Shown here: positions 32,946 to 45,960 of the stretch, in pieces | Layout of the letters: every line of letters begins with the position of its first letter | Position numbering within the stretch: position 1 is the first letter of the stretch | From: Setophaga petechia | Lineage: Eukaryota > Chordata > Aves > Passeriformes > Parulidae | NCBI GenBank assembly: GCA_024362935.1 | Contig: JANCRA010000017.1 | Coordinates: forward strand, 17,635,001 to 17,699,000 | Length of the DNA stretch: 64,000 nt | Direction: 5' to 3' | Made by a program: the position numbers and the translations under genes | The notes under the pieces: generated by a model | What the model saw: only the letters and a program-made list of their open reading frames with translations | Databases searched by the model: none | What the model was told of the DNA's origin: nothing

Positions 32946-35900
32946 AAAATTTTGGACTATATTTTATATTTGGATGATACTTTCAAAACTAGAAGGCACA
33001 GAAGCATCAATCTCATTTTTGTACTCTAAAAGAACAAAAGTGCACAAAAATCCTCTTGTAAAACAAACCAGCTCGTGGGTTCCAGAAGTCACAGATGTCA
33101 GAAGAATATAATTAAATATTTTAATTTCCAGCAGATCAAGGATCTGAAGCAAACACAAGGGGCCAAGCACAGACAGAATCTGCCCAGGGGAGTGGGAGGT
33201 GGGAGCTGTTCCTCTCTCCCTGTCCATAGGGGAGCTGTCTGCCCACCTACCCAGAACATCTTGCAGCAAATATTAACTTTTAAACATTAATAATAATAAT
33301 TCTAACATTTCTCCTCTATTCTTTGTCATCCTGCATTGGTCCTGCAGCAGCCACGTGCAATCTTTTATGTGAATAAAGATTTGTGTGGGTGCAGGGAGAG
33401 GGTCCCTGCTGCTTTGCACTCAGGCTCTAAATCATGCTTTTCTCCTAAAACAGCACACCTGCTTCCAGGAACCAGCACAGCCCTACTTGTTTGGAAAACA
33501 CTGATATTGAAAGCTCAATTTTAAAATAAAAAAAAAAAAACTTATTAATTTCTTATTTTTATTTTAAAATAAAAAAAATAATATATAAGTGCTTATTTTT
33601 CCAAAAAAAAAGACACAATGTGCAACTTGATGCCAACATGGGCAATAGGCACATCAGGACAGACTGACAGTGCCAATGGGCCTTTGCAGGGAATTTGAAG
33701 TTTTCTTGGGAAAAAGAAGAGAGAAGCCTCAAGTGAGAGAAAGCAGCCATGGCTCCTGAGCTAATTGAGAAGTTTATAAATAAAAACCCTCTCCAAAAAC
33801 CTGTTCAAGTCTCTAGCACCTTAATCCAAACACACAGAACCTCTGAGAGATGACACAGAGCTCCCCTGCCTTTGTCCCCTTCTCAGCTTGTAAATTTTAT
33901 TAAATGCTCTATCAGTAAACAAGATAGAAAACACTTAGATTTAAACAGTGCCCTTAAATATCTCTCAAAATACACACTGCCATTTCTGTAATTTCATAAA
34001 GGCTCACAAGGAGTATTAGAACACTTCCTGTATTTCTTTACAGCTCTCAAAAGAAACCCTGTCATGAGCTTTTCTTATGTAAAAAATAACACAAGGCAGA
34101 AAAAAATATGTCATGGTTTTAGCTTGCAGAAAGCAGCTCCATTTATCAGTTTAATAAATTCAGTAGCTCTTCCTTGCATGAACCACAGCCCATGAGGCAG
34201 GGCATGGGAATATTTGCATGTGTGTGTTATGAGGTGAGGTGCTCTCATCTCTGTGGCAAGGCTGCTGTAACAAGAGCACTTCTTCAATTCTAAGTTTGAG
34301 GCTGCATCTTGTTATAGAAACAGCACCAAGATAAAACAGGTATGGGGAAAAGGGAAAGGATGGGAAGGATATGGTGGTTTTAGTCCTGAACTTTAAGAGT
34401 TTTGTTTTGGTTTTTCCATATTATTTGTACAGCAGTGAAAAACCATGTGAAAGGAAATCAGCACTACACAAAAGGAAACTGGGCTCTCAACAGGAAGGTG
34501 GAAGGAAAGAAAGCAAGAGAATTTGAAGGTTTGGGTGATAACTCTACATGAGCTGCAGCAGCAATGATATTTTATGTAAATAGGATTTATGGGGAGCAGG
34601 GATAGCACTTGCCCCTGAAATCAGTTCTGAAAGGCTGAAGATGCAGCTTAACCCTGTCTCTGTCCAGGTGGAGATCTTTAGGCCAAGAGCATAAGCACAG
34701 AAATCCCTCCCATTACTTTAGCAGTGACACTTGGAGGAAAGCAGTATTAGAGCTATTTACAGCTGTCACAACAAAAATAAATTATATTCCTGATAGAATA
34801 TAATGTTTTATTTTTTTGCATAACACAGCTACACTAAACCACATCCTCAACTGATCAGTTCTGGGGGTCTTCAAATTGTACAAACCAAGGAGTGAACAGC
34901 CTCTATTCAGAGTTTATAGGAACTTGGTAAGGATTTACTCAATCCAGGCAGTAAAATGAGATTTTTCCCCTGACAGAGTCACACATACTACATTTTCCAC
35001 ATAGGATATTTCAGTATAAATTTCCTTAGAGCTGCTTGATGTTTGCCCATTAATTTTTCACTCAGGGCAGACCCATTTTTTCACTCTTAGACCCATTTTT
35101 AAATAATGACTCCTCTTCCTCATCAAATTGAATAAAACTTTTCTCATCCCCCAGTCCTTGCAAAGTCCTGAGCACCGGGGCTCTGAGTGAGACTCAGGCT
35201 CGGTTTGCCATTCAGGCTCTGCTCAGAAGATGGTGCTATGCGACAATTTTTGGAGAATCCTGGCTCTTTCTAAGAGAACACGAGGCTACCTTGGAGTAAT
35301 ATTTATCCTTGAAATATAAATCCACTCTTTAATGCTCTCCAGAGCCTCTTCCATTTGTTAGTGGAGCTGCCTCACTAACTTGGCCTACACATTCAGGACA
35401 GGCTCCCTGCACACTCAGGCACTGCTGAGCTCCTCAGGAAAGTTTGGAATCAAAGTTACTGAGTTACAACAAAACCCCCTCTGTAAATATCCCCAAAGCA
35501 GCAGCAGCTGATACTGCTGCCCTGGTCCCTGTCCTGGCTTTTGGCACATGGAAATCAAAATTGTTCATGTTTGATTTTGCTGAGCTCAATGATGGAACCC
35601 ATTTCTGTGTTTGCAAGGGCTCAGGATGAAAAGCCAAGGATGTGGGCAGGGGGATGAAGAGAAGGCTCTGTTTTGGTTCATTACCCATCAGCCAGCCAGG
35701 CAACCCCCAGCACCCACCCCTGACTCCATCCAGACTTTTTTAAGCTGCAGTTCCTGGTGTGGGGTAAAACTGCACAGCTCTGCCCTTGAGAAAATGCACA
35801 CAACAAATCCATAGGTGCTAAAGCCATAAATAAAATATAAAATTTTTTTGCCCTGTTTCCCTATTTTCCATACTAAGATAGCCATGAAACAGAGCCAGAG

Positions 35901-38900
35901 GTGAATACAATGTGCTTTATATGAAAGAAAAGGGAACATCATACAGTCCTGACAATTCTTTTTATAGGGGATAAAGCAGAGATTCATCCTTTTACTGCTG
36001 CAGGGAACAGGGAATGTTGAATATTTCCAGATGTTGAATACAACTTTTCCAGGATTCAGCAGTCTCACCTCACCTCTCTAAGCACAGAGTTGGAACTTGC
36101 TTTTAGATGTAGTACTCCCTGTCGCCTTCAATTTATAGACAGTTCAATGATACTACTTCCAGAATTCAGAAAGAGGTTCTGAAGCTAAACATTTAAAAAG
36201 TACAGTTTATGAATTAGTCCTTACAAAAATAGAGACTAATTTACAATCTGCCTTATACTGTTTATAAGACAGCTCTAAATAAAACAATAATTCTAAAAAT
36301 GTTTGGGAAAGTGAAGTGTTAGAGCACATGAAGCTGACCCTTTCCTTTGCTATACTTTTGATTAAAGGGGTAACAATTCCTCACTGACTTCTGTCAGCTC
36401 AAGGTAAGTCTGAGCTCAGAGACATTTGACTGTGCTCTGCAGAGAAGTTAAAACATCCCAAATATAATAATAATGTGTTGTGAACCACCACTATTAGGTG
36501 GTGAATTTTGCTTTGTTTTTTTTAGGACACCTACCTCCTACCAAAGACATTTCCTCAATAATTACAACCCCATAAGAAAACAACTTTATTTCTGTGACAT
36601 AAGCAGCAGTGATGGAAAGAGAGACAAAAATTCAGATTTATTGCTTCAGCTTCTCAGACTCAGTGTCCAACTGGTCCCTTTTAAAAGCCAGAGCTAATAT
36701 TTGGATGCAGCTCTTTACACAGCAAATCTCAGTGGCTCTTCCCCTGCCCTCTTCTCCTCACTAAAAAGGAGTTTTCTTCCAAAAAGCTTGGAAACATCAT
36801 TTCCCTAGAGGCTCCTCTATGCATTACTTCCCTCCTATTGTCACAAAAAACATCTCCTATTCTCTTAAAAACAAACATCCTGCTCCCAAATCCTCCAAAC
36901 CTCTGCTGCCAAAGGCTTTCCTGCCTTTGAGATTCCCCTCCTAAAGCTCAGCTTTTATCTGACACTGCCCTCATGTAAAATCAGGCAGGAGAAAATAATG
37001 CCAATTGTCACCAAACCAGTCCAAGTGGGAACAGTTTTAATTTCAAGCATTCAAATGTAAGCTAATCTTTCTTAAAATAAAGATAAAATCAGCACTTCTA
37101 GATGAAAAAATAAAAGCCTATGTACAGCTACAGAACAACTGATGATAATTGAAAAAGCCCATTCTGCCCAAGGCATCTCTGATAAGAATTGATTATCAAA
37201 GACCTCATTAGTTTCTTTCACTCCACACTGTTTGTGCTGAACAATAGTAAATAAAAAGTCTTGTGATGATTGTGTCTTTACAACCTTAACTATTGCTGGA
37301 GCTCAGAAAAACATGAGCTTGTCTGATTCACTTGGGGAAAACACTGTGCCATATAAAGAAAAATTCATTTTAATCACACTCAGTAATCAGATTCCTTTGT
37401 GGGGAAAGGGGCCTGCAGCTGCTCGATGGAATCAAACACGCTGCAAGAATAAAGAAAAATCCCTATGGCATGTTCTCCCCAGCAATATTGTGCACACTTC
37501 ATTAACAATGTCCTGCAAAACTGGGAGAGACAGGGAGAAGAGGTCAGGAGCTAAAAGAGACATTACAGAGTAGGGAAAAAACATCCCAAAAAGGAATTCC
37601 TCTGAGAACCTGTCAAACTTAATTTGATCCTTAAAATACACTAAAATACAATATAAAAATCTCATCTGGGGCTTTACTACAGGAAGTAAAAAGGGCCATG
37701 AAGCAAAGCAGGAGCAGTGAAGCCCTTGGTGCACACAAGAGCATTTCTCACAGACTTCTGTCCTGTTTTCTTCCTTCCAACCACAGAATTGTCAGATCAG
37801 AAAGCAACATTTTATTTGGAATCTGTTTCACTCTACACTTGGTAACTTAGAGATGAAAATTGTATAAAATTCACATTTCAATTACCTAGCATGCAGACAT
37901 AGCAACAGAGTTAAAATTCATGGTGATTAAATGCCAAGAGGTTTTTATTTCCTTTAGCAATAAAGAGCTGAAGGCCTTTAAAAAAGGCTAAAAAGCCAAC
38001 AAGATCTGAAATGTAATGTAATTTTCTTAAGTTTTAACTATCAACCTCTGTGAACTTCACTTTACATATATTATATTTGTTTGGTATCTCTTTGTATTTA
38101 TTTTTTTTTTCCTGGTCAAACCTTTTTTACTTAATTTTATTTTTATATTTTCTCCACTAGGTTGTCATCATAAAATCCTTTATAATTCTCTGATGACTGT
38201 TGAGTTTATTCAGCCCTCATGAGACAGATATAATTCAAAGTCCACTACAATGTTGGCATCTTCTCATAAAAGTACAATAGCTACAGATGAAAGTAAACTT
38301 TTGCTAAAGTTGTTCCAGGAATATTGTTTGGAAACCAATTTGATAATTCTCATTATCTTGAATGGTTTATAGTCCCCTAATTTATTGATGTAGCTCATTG
38401 TTGTTATTATTTAAAATGCAGTTACATGTTTTACTCTCAAATTCTCATTTGAGAACAGACATTTGCAAGTGTTTAAACAGAATTTTGTAGAATTGTGCTG
38501 GGATATTGATTGATAACTGCAAGCAACAAGCTCTTGATTTGAGCATGCAAATAACTTCTTTTTCAGCTAAGAGCATTTTTTATACCTTTGTATTGACAGA
38601 GTCAGGACTTTAAGGGACACTGCAAGAATCTAAAAGTGATCTGCAAATTAAGATCTAATTTTTGTGCAGTGTATTAAAAGTTTATTTTCTCTACTGTTAA
38701 AAGCTCATTTGCTCTTCTGTCATAAACTGTCAAATAAACTGAGTTCAAACTGTTCTATCAAACACATCAGACCATGCCCTACCCTTATGATAAACAGATT
38801 TTATTTTCTGTGTTTCATGACCTATGAGAAGCCCAGGTTCACTTCATAAAGCAAAAACTTCATTTTAGGATGAAGCAGACACCCATTCCAATGTGGTCCC

Positions 38901-39487
38901 ATTGCTGGAGTGTTAAATAAGGAATGCTGAGAGAATTTATTTCTCAGTTTTTCAGAGGGAGCTAAAGGAGCTTTGTGGGCAGGTGGGGATCAATCTCTTC
39001 TCTCAAATAAGAAGTGAGAGGATAAGAGGAAGAGAAAACTGAAACTCAGGCTCCCTGTGTGAAGGACCAAACAGGATCAAACAAGAACAAACCAGCAAAC
39101 AAATGAATTGAGGAGGATCAGAGAGCAAAGGGGGATATTCCACATTATATCTGTGAAACCCTACACCCTGAGCCTCCTGCATGTCTCAAATTTCAGTACA
39201 GACAGGTTTTACTTTTAGTCTGCCACAGGTAAAAGCTCAGAAAGTCACCCAGTCTAGCCAGTACAGCTGCAATGGCACTCCAAGCTATTTTTACAAAGCA
39301 AATCAATTTTTATATATGGTATTGAGTTACAATATCACTAACTTAATTTTGACTTGAAAAAAAAAAATACCCCAAACAGCAGACTGCTTGGCTGAAAGCT
39401 CAAAGGAAATGAAAAAACTGCATTTCAACCTCAGAGAAATCATTGTTTGCATTGGATGGAAAATTCAAAATGGAGCTGAAGCATTTC
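32946..39487. other. AT-rich sequence downstream of KLHL4, no gene supported
   Basis: No reading frame here exceeds about 130 codons or carries a recognisable domain. There are A-rich and T-rich runs (33520-33600, 38095-38125). The region may include a longer 3' UTR or regulatory DNA, but the sequence alone gives no proof. Confidence 0.6.
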
Positions 39488-39723
39488 AGAAAGAAGGGAA
39501 AGAAGGGAAAGAAGAAGGGAAAGAAGAAGGGAAAGAAGAAGGGAAAGAAGAAGGGAAAGAAGAAGGGAAAGAAGAAGGGAAAGAAGAAGGGAAAGAAGAA
39601 GGGAAAGAAGAAGGGAAAGAAGAAGGGAAAGAAGGGAAAGAAGAAGGGAAAGAAGGGAAAGAAGAAGGGAAAGAAGAAGGGAAAGAAGGGAAAGAAGAAG
39701 GGAAAGAAGAAGGGAAAGGAGGA
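39488..39723. repeat. 236-base uninterrupted polypurine tract
   Basis: Every base on the plus strand is A or G. The tract mixes 9-base (GGGAAAGAA) and 12-base (GGGAAAGAAGAA) units. Because stop codons all begin with T, the plus-strand frames are automatically open and give a spurious Lys/Glu/Gly repeat reading frame (39388-39747). Confidence 0.97.
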
Positions 39724-41921
39724 TGGATGTGGTGTATCTCTGATTAGATATCCATTACTTTTATGGTATTTTTAAAGTTTGAAAGCTATTTATGTCTCAA
39801 TAGTAACAGATATAACAGAAAATCATATTACTAGAAAAAAAATATGCATACAGCTCTTACAGAAGGGAAGTACTGTCTTTGGGGGATGGAAGCTGTGACC
39901 ATTTACTCCAAAATTAACACTAACATTAAAACTCAATATGCTAATTAGGATACTGAAATGCATATTATTTTAAAGAAAAAGTGTTTTTTTCTGTGCATGT
40001 TCATTTATTTGGACTGACAGCAAGTTGATGATATAACTGTTTCAATTCAAACTGTCATCCAGACTGCCAGGTTTACTAAATGAAATTAATTTTCAGGTGT
40101 CTGCCAATAGGAAAAGTATTGCTGTGACATAAGCATGGTATTTATTTATTTTAATACATGTTCAGGGCTGGAATGGCCACTGGACATCAGCAGCTTTTAT
40201 TTTGGAAAGAGAAAAGAATAAATATTAGGGCCACAGGACAGTAGGAACTGCAGGGGTTCTAAACATTTAGATTTTAGGGAAATTCTTTAGTTGGCTCCAT
40301 CACCACCACACTCCTGAATTGTGTAGTGCAAGCATGACATTTTTGTGCTCTTGAAGAAAAAGAAGGGACAAAAGGAAAAGTTTTCATGATTTTTAAATAA
40401 GAAGGGGAAGCAGCACAATGAATCAAATGGGGAATGAGCCATGGTGGTTCTGCATTATTTATCAACAACTGAGGTGAAGATTTTGCACCATTTAATAAAT
40501 GTGCAATTTTTAAAACTCAAACCAATAAATTGTTTCCAGCACGACCCTGAGTTTTAGACATCCTTAGAATAAATCCTTCCATCAAATGACTTTATCAATC
40601 AACATCCCAGTCATCTGGGAAAAAACTGATGAATCAATGCTCTTGTTCTAAAATTCTTCAGCAAGGTGAGATTTGGAAAGGTCAGGAAGTGCTGGGGGTT
40701 ATTTTTACAGCCACCAGTGGGGATTGCTCAGCACTGTTGGTTGTTTAGGGTCCAGCAGACCTGGTGCAATGAGCTCTTACCAAGAGTGAGGAAAGCTCTC
40801 ACACTTTATTTCAGAGGATTTCAATTTCAGGTATACAGCTATACAAAAAAAAAATTAAATAATGAAAATGAAATTATCTTTTAAAGAATTTTCACACTCC
40901 ACTGAACTTTTCTTTGGTGTTGGTCAACACTAAAAATGTTACAGCCTTGGAGGAAAGGAAATCTCAAAACTCAGGGATGTCACATCTTGATGTCATGCTG
41001 TGATGCTTTAACACAATCACCAGAAAATACCAATAAACTGCACAATTTACAGTAAAATTTAGGTAAAATTTTATTTACAGTAAAATCTGCAGTACCTGAG
41101 TGTGTGAGTGGCCAAACACAACTGGACATAAAGACTGGAGCAAATCCTGTAGCTAACTCTTAGTTATCAACTACCCATCATCTGTGCCATGATTACTCCT
41201 TTTATACACAATATTAGCAACAAAACACCTTTAAATAAACCTATTATTTAGTCTTTACTACATTAAATTCCCTTAGATTCTCAAGTTTGTCATCATAAGG
41301 AAGGAAAAGCCATTTTTCTGCAATCCCATAAAGGTTGTAGCCTTGAAGGGAGGTTGCTGAAGCATTGCATGTGTGATTTGTATCAGTTCTTTCTCTCTGT
41401 GCCTATTGCACAGGAAAATAATTGCAGCTTAATAGACTTTTCTGAATAGTATAATTTATATAGAGCATAACTTTTAATGCAGACTGAGGCTACTTTAAGA
41501 GGAAAGGTAAATTAAACATTTTAAAGAGTAAAGATTGTAAGCAAATGGACGCATAACTCAAAGCTGGAGAAGAATTATGCTACTTGTTGGAAACTGAAAA
41601 GTACTAATTTGCATTTCTGTAATCATTAATAGGGGTTATGAGGTGTCAATTATGTTCCATGTGTGACCTTTTTAGTTTCTAGGTAATGCAGCTCAATTAA
41701 TTGTCTGTGGCACCATGAAGCACCTCTGGCACTGCACGGCGGCTGTGCAGAGCAATGAAATCCTGCCTGTGCAGCTGGGGTAGGAAATGCACACAGAGCT
41801 CCCTGATGCCAAGGCAAACCTTCCTCTGGCACAAATGCCAGGGCAGGCAGGAGCTCAGAGCCCAGCTGGTGCTCTCCCAGCTCAGGGTGGATTTCTGTAA
41901 AGTCACAGCAGTGAATGGCCA
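39724..41921. other. Gene-free stretch
   Basis: 2.2 kb of AT-rich sequence without a recognised repeat, RNA gene or coding segment. It ends at the solo LTR. Confidence 0.6.
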
Positions 41922-42311
41922 TGTCGCAGACATTCTTCTTGAAAAATCCTTTCTTAGGATTTTCCCCTGCTGGAGCTGAGAGGCTCAGCAGTAAATGTAA
42001 ACAATTATTGTCTGCTGCTGTGGAATGCAACAGGTCCACCTGTGATTGGTCCCCTGTAGATGTTTGGATCTGCTGACCATTCACAGGAGGGCTGCTGTCG
42101 CTCTGTGCTGAGACACAGACGTTGTTATTCTTTCTTTCTATCTCTCTCTTAGCTTAGCAGCTTCAGAAGAAGCCTCTTGCCTTTCTATCTTTATGTGGCA
42201 TAGTTATAATGCTGTATATATATCCCAACATAATAAATGAAGCCTTCTGATCATGGAATCAAGATCCTGTCTCATCCATCCTCTAATAAACCCCTGTGAA
42301 CACCGACAACA
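41922..42311 (+). mobile_element. Solo LTR with perfect target-site duplication
   Basis: It starts TGTCGCAGACATTCTTCTTG and ends GTGAACACCGACAACA, so it has the TG...CA termini of an LTR. It is flanked by the exact 6-base duplication TGGCCA (41916-41921 and 42312-42317). AATAAATGAAGCCTTCTGAT near 42233 is the polyadenylation-signal region. At 390 bases with no internal retroviral sequence, it is a recombined solo LTR. I recognise the type from passerine ERVK-like elements; a 6-base duplication fits that class. Confidence 0.93.
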
Positions 42312-42317
42312 TGGCCA

Positions 42318-45155
42318 CGCTTGGAAATTCCAGTTTCAGTTCTCAGCTGAGCCGCACGCTGAGAATTCTGCTGGAGCAAAACTCAATCCACTGCTCTGAA
42401 TTTCAGTGCAGAAATTGCTATGGAGGGCAAGACTATGATCCAGTCACATTGTTCCTCTCTCAGTTACAAATAAACCAGAAATCTTGGTATTGACAGGTAT
42501 TCTGAACAACTCTGATGAGCAAAATCACAAGAGTATCATAAAATATTTTCTACCCAAGAGGTCTATGTTGTAAATTCAATATGTAAACATAACCTATGAA
42601 TTAAACTCATTAAATGCTTTGGAAATATTCAGATGAAGCAAAGAGTCATAAGATTATTATTTTTTTAAACCCCATATACCATATATTAAACTTCTTGAAG
42701 GAAATCACTATGATTTTCAGCTTTCAAATGAATTCACTCGCAAAATCAAACAGGAGGAACAAGAGAAAAAAACCCAATTCTGGTCATTAAAGAGTAAGGT
42801 AATTCAGTAGGAAAATATAACCCTAAATGGCAGTTGCATCACCATTTTAAGAAGGAGAACATGGTGAGAAAATTAATGTATAAAAAACCTTTAACCTTCT
42901 TCCCTGTGCTCCCCAGCCATGTACTACAGAACTGAAAATCTAATCAACAAACAGAAAGCAAACGAAATCCAACAGAATATTTCATCTTTCTCAGCTTTCT
43001 AAATCTTCAAATAAATGTCATATGTAAATGTATTTTCCAACCTGGCAATGCCAAGGTGTAAAAATCCTCTTGGGTTCATGCAAATGTTTTTTGCTGCTCA
43101 CAAAGTCTTTATGAATCAATGGTGAGATATCTATTGAAGTTTATATTTATTTTGTAGTTTGAGTTTATAGTTAGATTTATTGCCAAGATTGCTCCTCAAA
43201 GCCCACCTGTCAGTAGCAGTTTTGTTTTCATTAATTATTGCTCACATGGCCCTTAACAGACATGGCAGAGGATTTATCTCAAGTTCATAACAACAAGGGT
43301 GCTCAATACATTCATGAAGTATGTACTGGTGCAGATATAAAGTTGGCATTACTGGAATTTTTAGAAGAATAAAAATATTCTGAGTTGATGTACAAATACA
43401 ATTTCAGAAAAGGTTTCAAGGAGTTCTATGAAAAGTAAGACATAATAAATGGGATCAGTATCCACCCAGATCAAAACAGAACTTCCCCAAAACACCTTCC
43501 TTTTATTATGTTCTGACATTTTTACCTTAAGAAATAAACCAGATAAAAGTGGAGATGATTTCAGTTTTAAAATACTCTGAATTTCTGGTCTTAGAAGCAA
43601 GGAAATGTATTTAGATTCTTTGTCAAACTCTGCCTTTGAGTTTGCATTCTGAGCAAACTCTGCCCTGAGCCCTTGCATTCTGTGTGAAACCAGAATATGC
43701 TCATTAGATGGGAGAATATTCTCACGTGCACTTCATTTTATGGCTCTGAGGAAATGCAGATATCTGAAAGTCAGAATTTGGGCTTTCCTTCCCACATAAT
43801 GCTGTTCTACCAGCTGCTCTGAAAACAGGGAATCCTAGTTAGGAACACACCTCAGGCACACTCAGAACTGGTTGGTGCCTGCCACAGCACAGCTACCACA
43901 GGAGTGACAGTGCCTTGAGGTTTGTCCTGTTAAAACAAAATTCAACAGACACCAAAATCTATTTAATGTACTCAAAAACTTCCTGGCAGATCCATGAACT
44001 GATTTTGCCTTGCTGGTTCTCTGTGAGCTCTCCCTCACTGGTAAATTTTTCTTTATGTAACAAAATTAAGTTCTTTTATTGAGTTCCTTTATGAAACACA
44101 AGGTTTCCACGAGTGGCTTGTAATAAATAATATGAGTGAAATGAAATTGTAGCAATTTTCATGAACAGAAGTGTGCAGCTGTTTTTGAGAAGGGAGCTTG
44201 TGGATTCAGTGGGCCCAGTACTGCCCAAGCTGCTCAGTTTGAACAGCCCAAACAACTCCCAAACTAACTTTTCCTCCAAACCACTGCATGTGACATTGGA
44301 AAATCTCCATTTTTTAAAAGGAAAACGGTACAGGAACAGTAAATGATGTGTAAAATTGAGTAAAAGATCTTCACTTTTTCTCCATATTTATTGTTGCCAC
44401 CTAGTCTCAAAATAATGTGGACTTGACAGAGGATTCAGGAGAAGTTCCATCCATCTGTAGCTTATTTTCATTAAAACCTGTAATTTTATGTCAAAGGAAT
44501 TTATGTTCTGTTCTGACATGCATCATACTATATGTCCTAGATGTAATAAAGTAGTTTCTGATCACCAGAGTTTGAGAGAGATTAATTCATTCCACTTACA
44601 TTATCCACAATATGCTCTGTGACTCCTCCATAACAATTTCTGAAGCTTTTCTTTTGCAGAATGGTGATTCTGCTTGTAGGATATTTCTTTTTCATAAAAA
44701 TATTTAAGACTTTATGAAATAAATATGAAAAAAACCCTTATGAGCCCTGGAAATCTGAGAGGAGATTTAAGTTTTACCTGCAGTAAGGTGAGTGCAATTA
44801 AACTGAGATGTGGAAGAGCTTTTTGAACTTAGTCTGTTAAAGCATTTTATTTGCTTTGGGATGGGAAGTTTCTTTATGTGTACAGCACACTTCTGATCAC
44901 ACTCTCAGTGCATTTGGAAATTCATTAGCAGGGTTTCAAGGTGCCTAACTTGCTAAATCACTTCATGTCAGAGGCAGCCAATGGAAGAAAAGAAAAGAAG
45001 GGGAAAAACAGCTGTAGAAAAAAACCCCAGAAAGCATTTACTACTTTTCCCTTCAAGAATCATTCTGAATATTAATCACTCTCAGTAAAATACATTGGTC
45101 CACATGTAAGACCATCTTCTGAGCTGTAGTATTTTTAATTCACAGCCTATAGTGG
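42318..45155. other. Gene-free stretch
   Basis: AT-rich sequence with short reading frames only (up to 105 codons) and no recognised element. Confidence 0.6.
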
Positions 45156-45505
45156 GAGCTGAGAATGGAAAAGGGAAGTCATTTTCCCAAGTCTGGGTAC
45201 AGGCTCATATGTGGCATTTCAGGCAGTAAGGGAGTGAAGGGTCCTCCTTGCTGGCAGCTTTAGTTTGAGGGAACTCCAGCAAAATTTGCAGATTTTTACG
45301 TTGGCACCCCAGTGTCGGCCAGTGTGAGTGGCAGCAAAAGGAGGTAATTTTCCATGGGAAGAGAAGTCATTTCCCCAGGGTCTGGGGATCAGCTCAGAGG
45401 TGGCATTAGGGGCTCTAAGACAATGTGGGGTCCTAATTGGTGGCAGCTTTAGTTTTGGAGAAATCCAGCGAAGTTTACAAATATTTAGGTTTCCCCATGG
45501 AAAAT
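45156..45505. repeat. Diverged two-copy duplication of about 190 bp
   Basis: The segment with AAGTCATTTTCCCAAG, then GGCAGCTTTAGTTTGAGGGA and CCAGCAAAATTTGCAGATTT (about 45175-45300) recurs in altered form with AAGTCATTTCCCCAGG, GGCAGCTTTAGTTTTGGAGA and CCAGCGAAGTTTACAAATAT (about 45365-45490). It is clearly older than the duplication in intron 1. It is noncoding, and its origin is unknown. Confidence 0.8.
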
Positions 45506-45665
45506 GGACTCCTTTTCTGGCCACTCACAATGGACCACAGTGAGGTGCCAGCCTAAAGGGAAGAGGAAATAGAAACGAGAGGAGTTTCTCGTGAGCAGCA
45601 GTGTGAAGTGATGGGGCAGTGAATTTCTGCTCCACTGAGTGCCCCAGGAACGAGCAGGATCAGCT

Positions 45666-45960
45666 GGTGCTGGGGCAGGATGTGAGGATGGCTCCTTGTG
45701 GATGGGCAGGTGCTGGGGCAGGATGTGAGGATGGCTCCTTGTGGATGTGCAGGTGCTGGGGCAGGATGTGAGGATGGCTCCTTGTGGGTGTGCAGGTGCT
45801 GGGGCAGGATGTGAGGATGGCTCCGTGTGGGTGTGCAGGTGCTGGGGCAGGATGTGAGGATGGCTCCGTGTGGACGTGCAGGTGCTGGGGCAGGATGTGA
45901 GGATGGCTCCTTGTGGGTGTGCAGGTGCTGGGGCAGGATGTGAGGATGGCTCCTTGTGGG
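45666..45960. repeat. 43-bp G-rich minisatellite, about 7 copies
   Basis: The unit starts GGTGCTGGGGCAGGATGTGA and continues GGATGGCTCCTTGTGGRTGTGCA. Variation is limited to a few bases per copy. The 43-base period cycles through all frames, giving two overlapping His/Pro/Ser-rich reading frames on the minus strand that are not genes. There are no spacers, so it is not a CRISPR-like array. Confidence 0.95.

Noticed and set aside
39388..39747. 119-codon reading frame rich in Lys, Glu and Gly that looks like a charged repeat protein
   Set aside because: It lies on a pure purine tract that cannot contain stop codons. All plus-strand frames are equally open there, and the flanks show no coding signal.
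45666..45960. Possible CRISPR-like array
   Set aside because: The copies are directly adjacent without unique spacers, in a vertebrate genome; it is a minisatellite.
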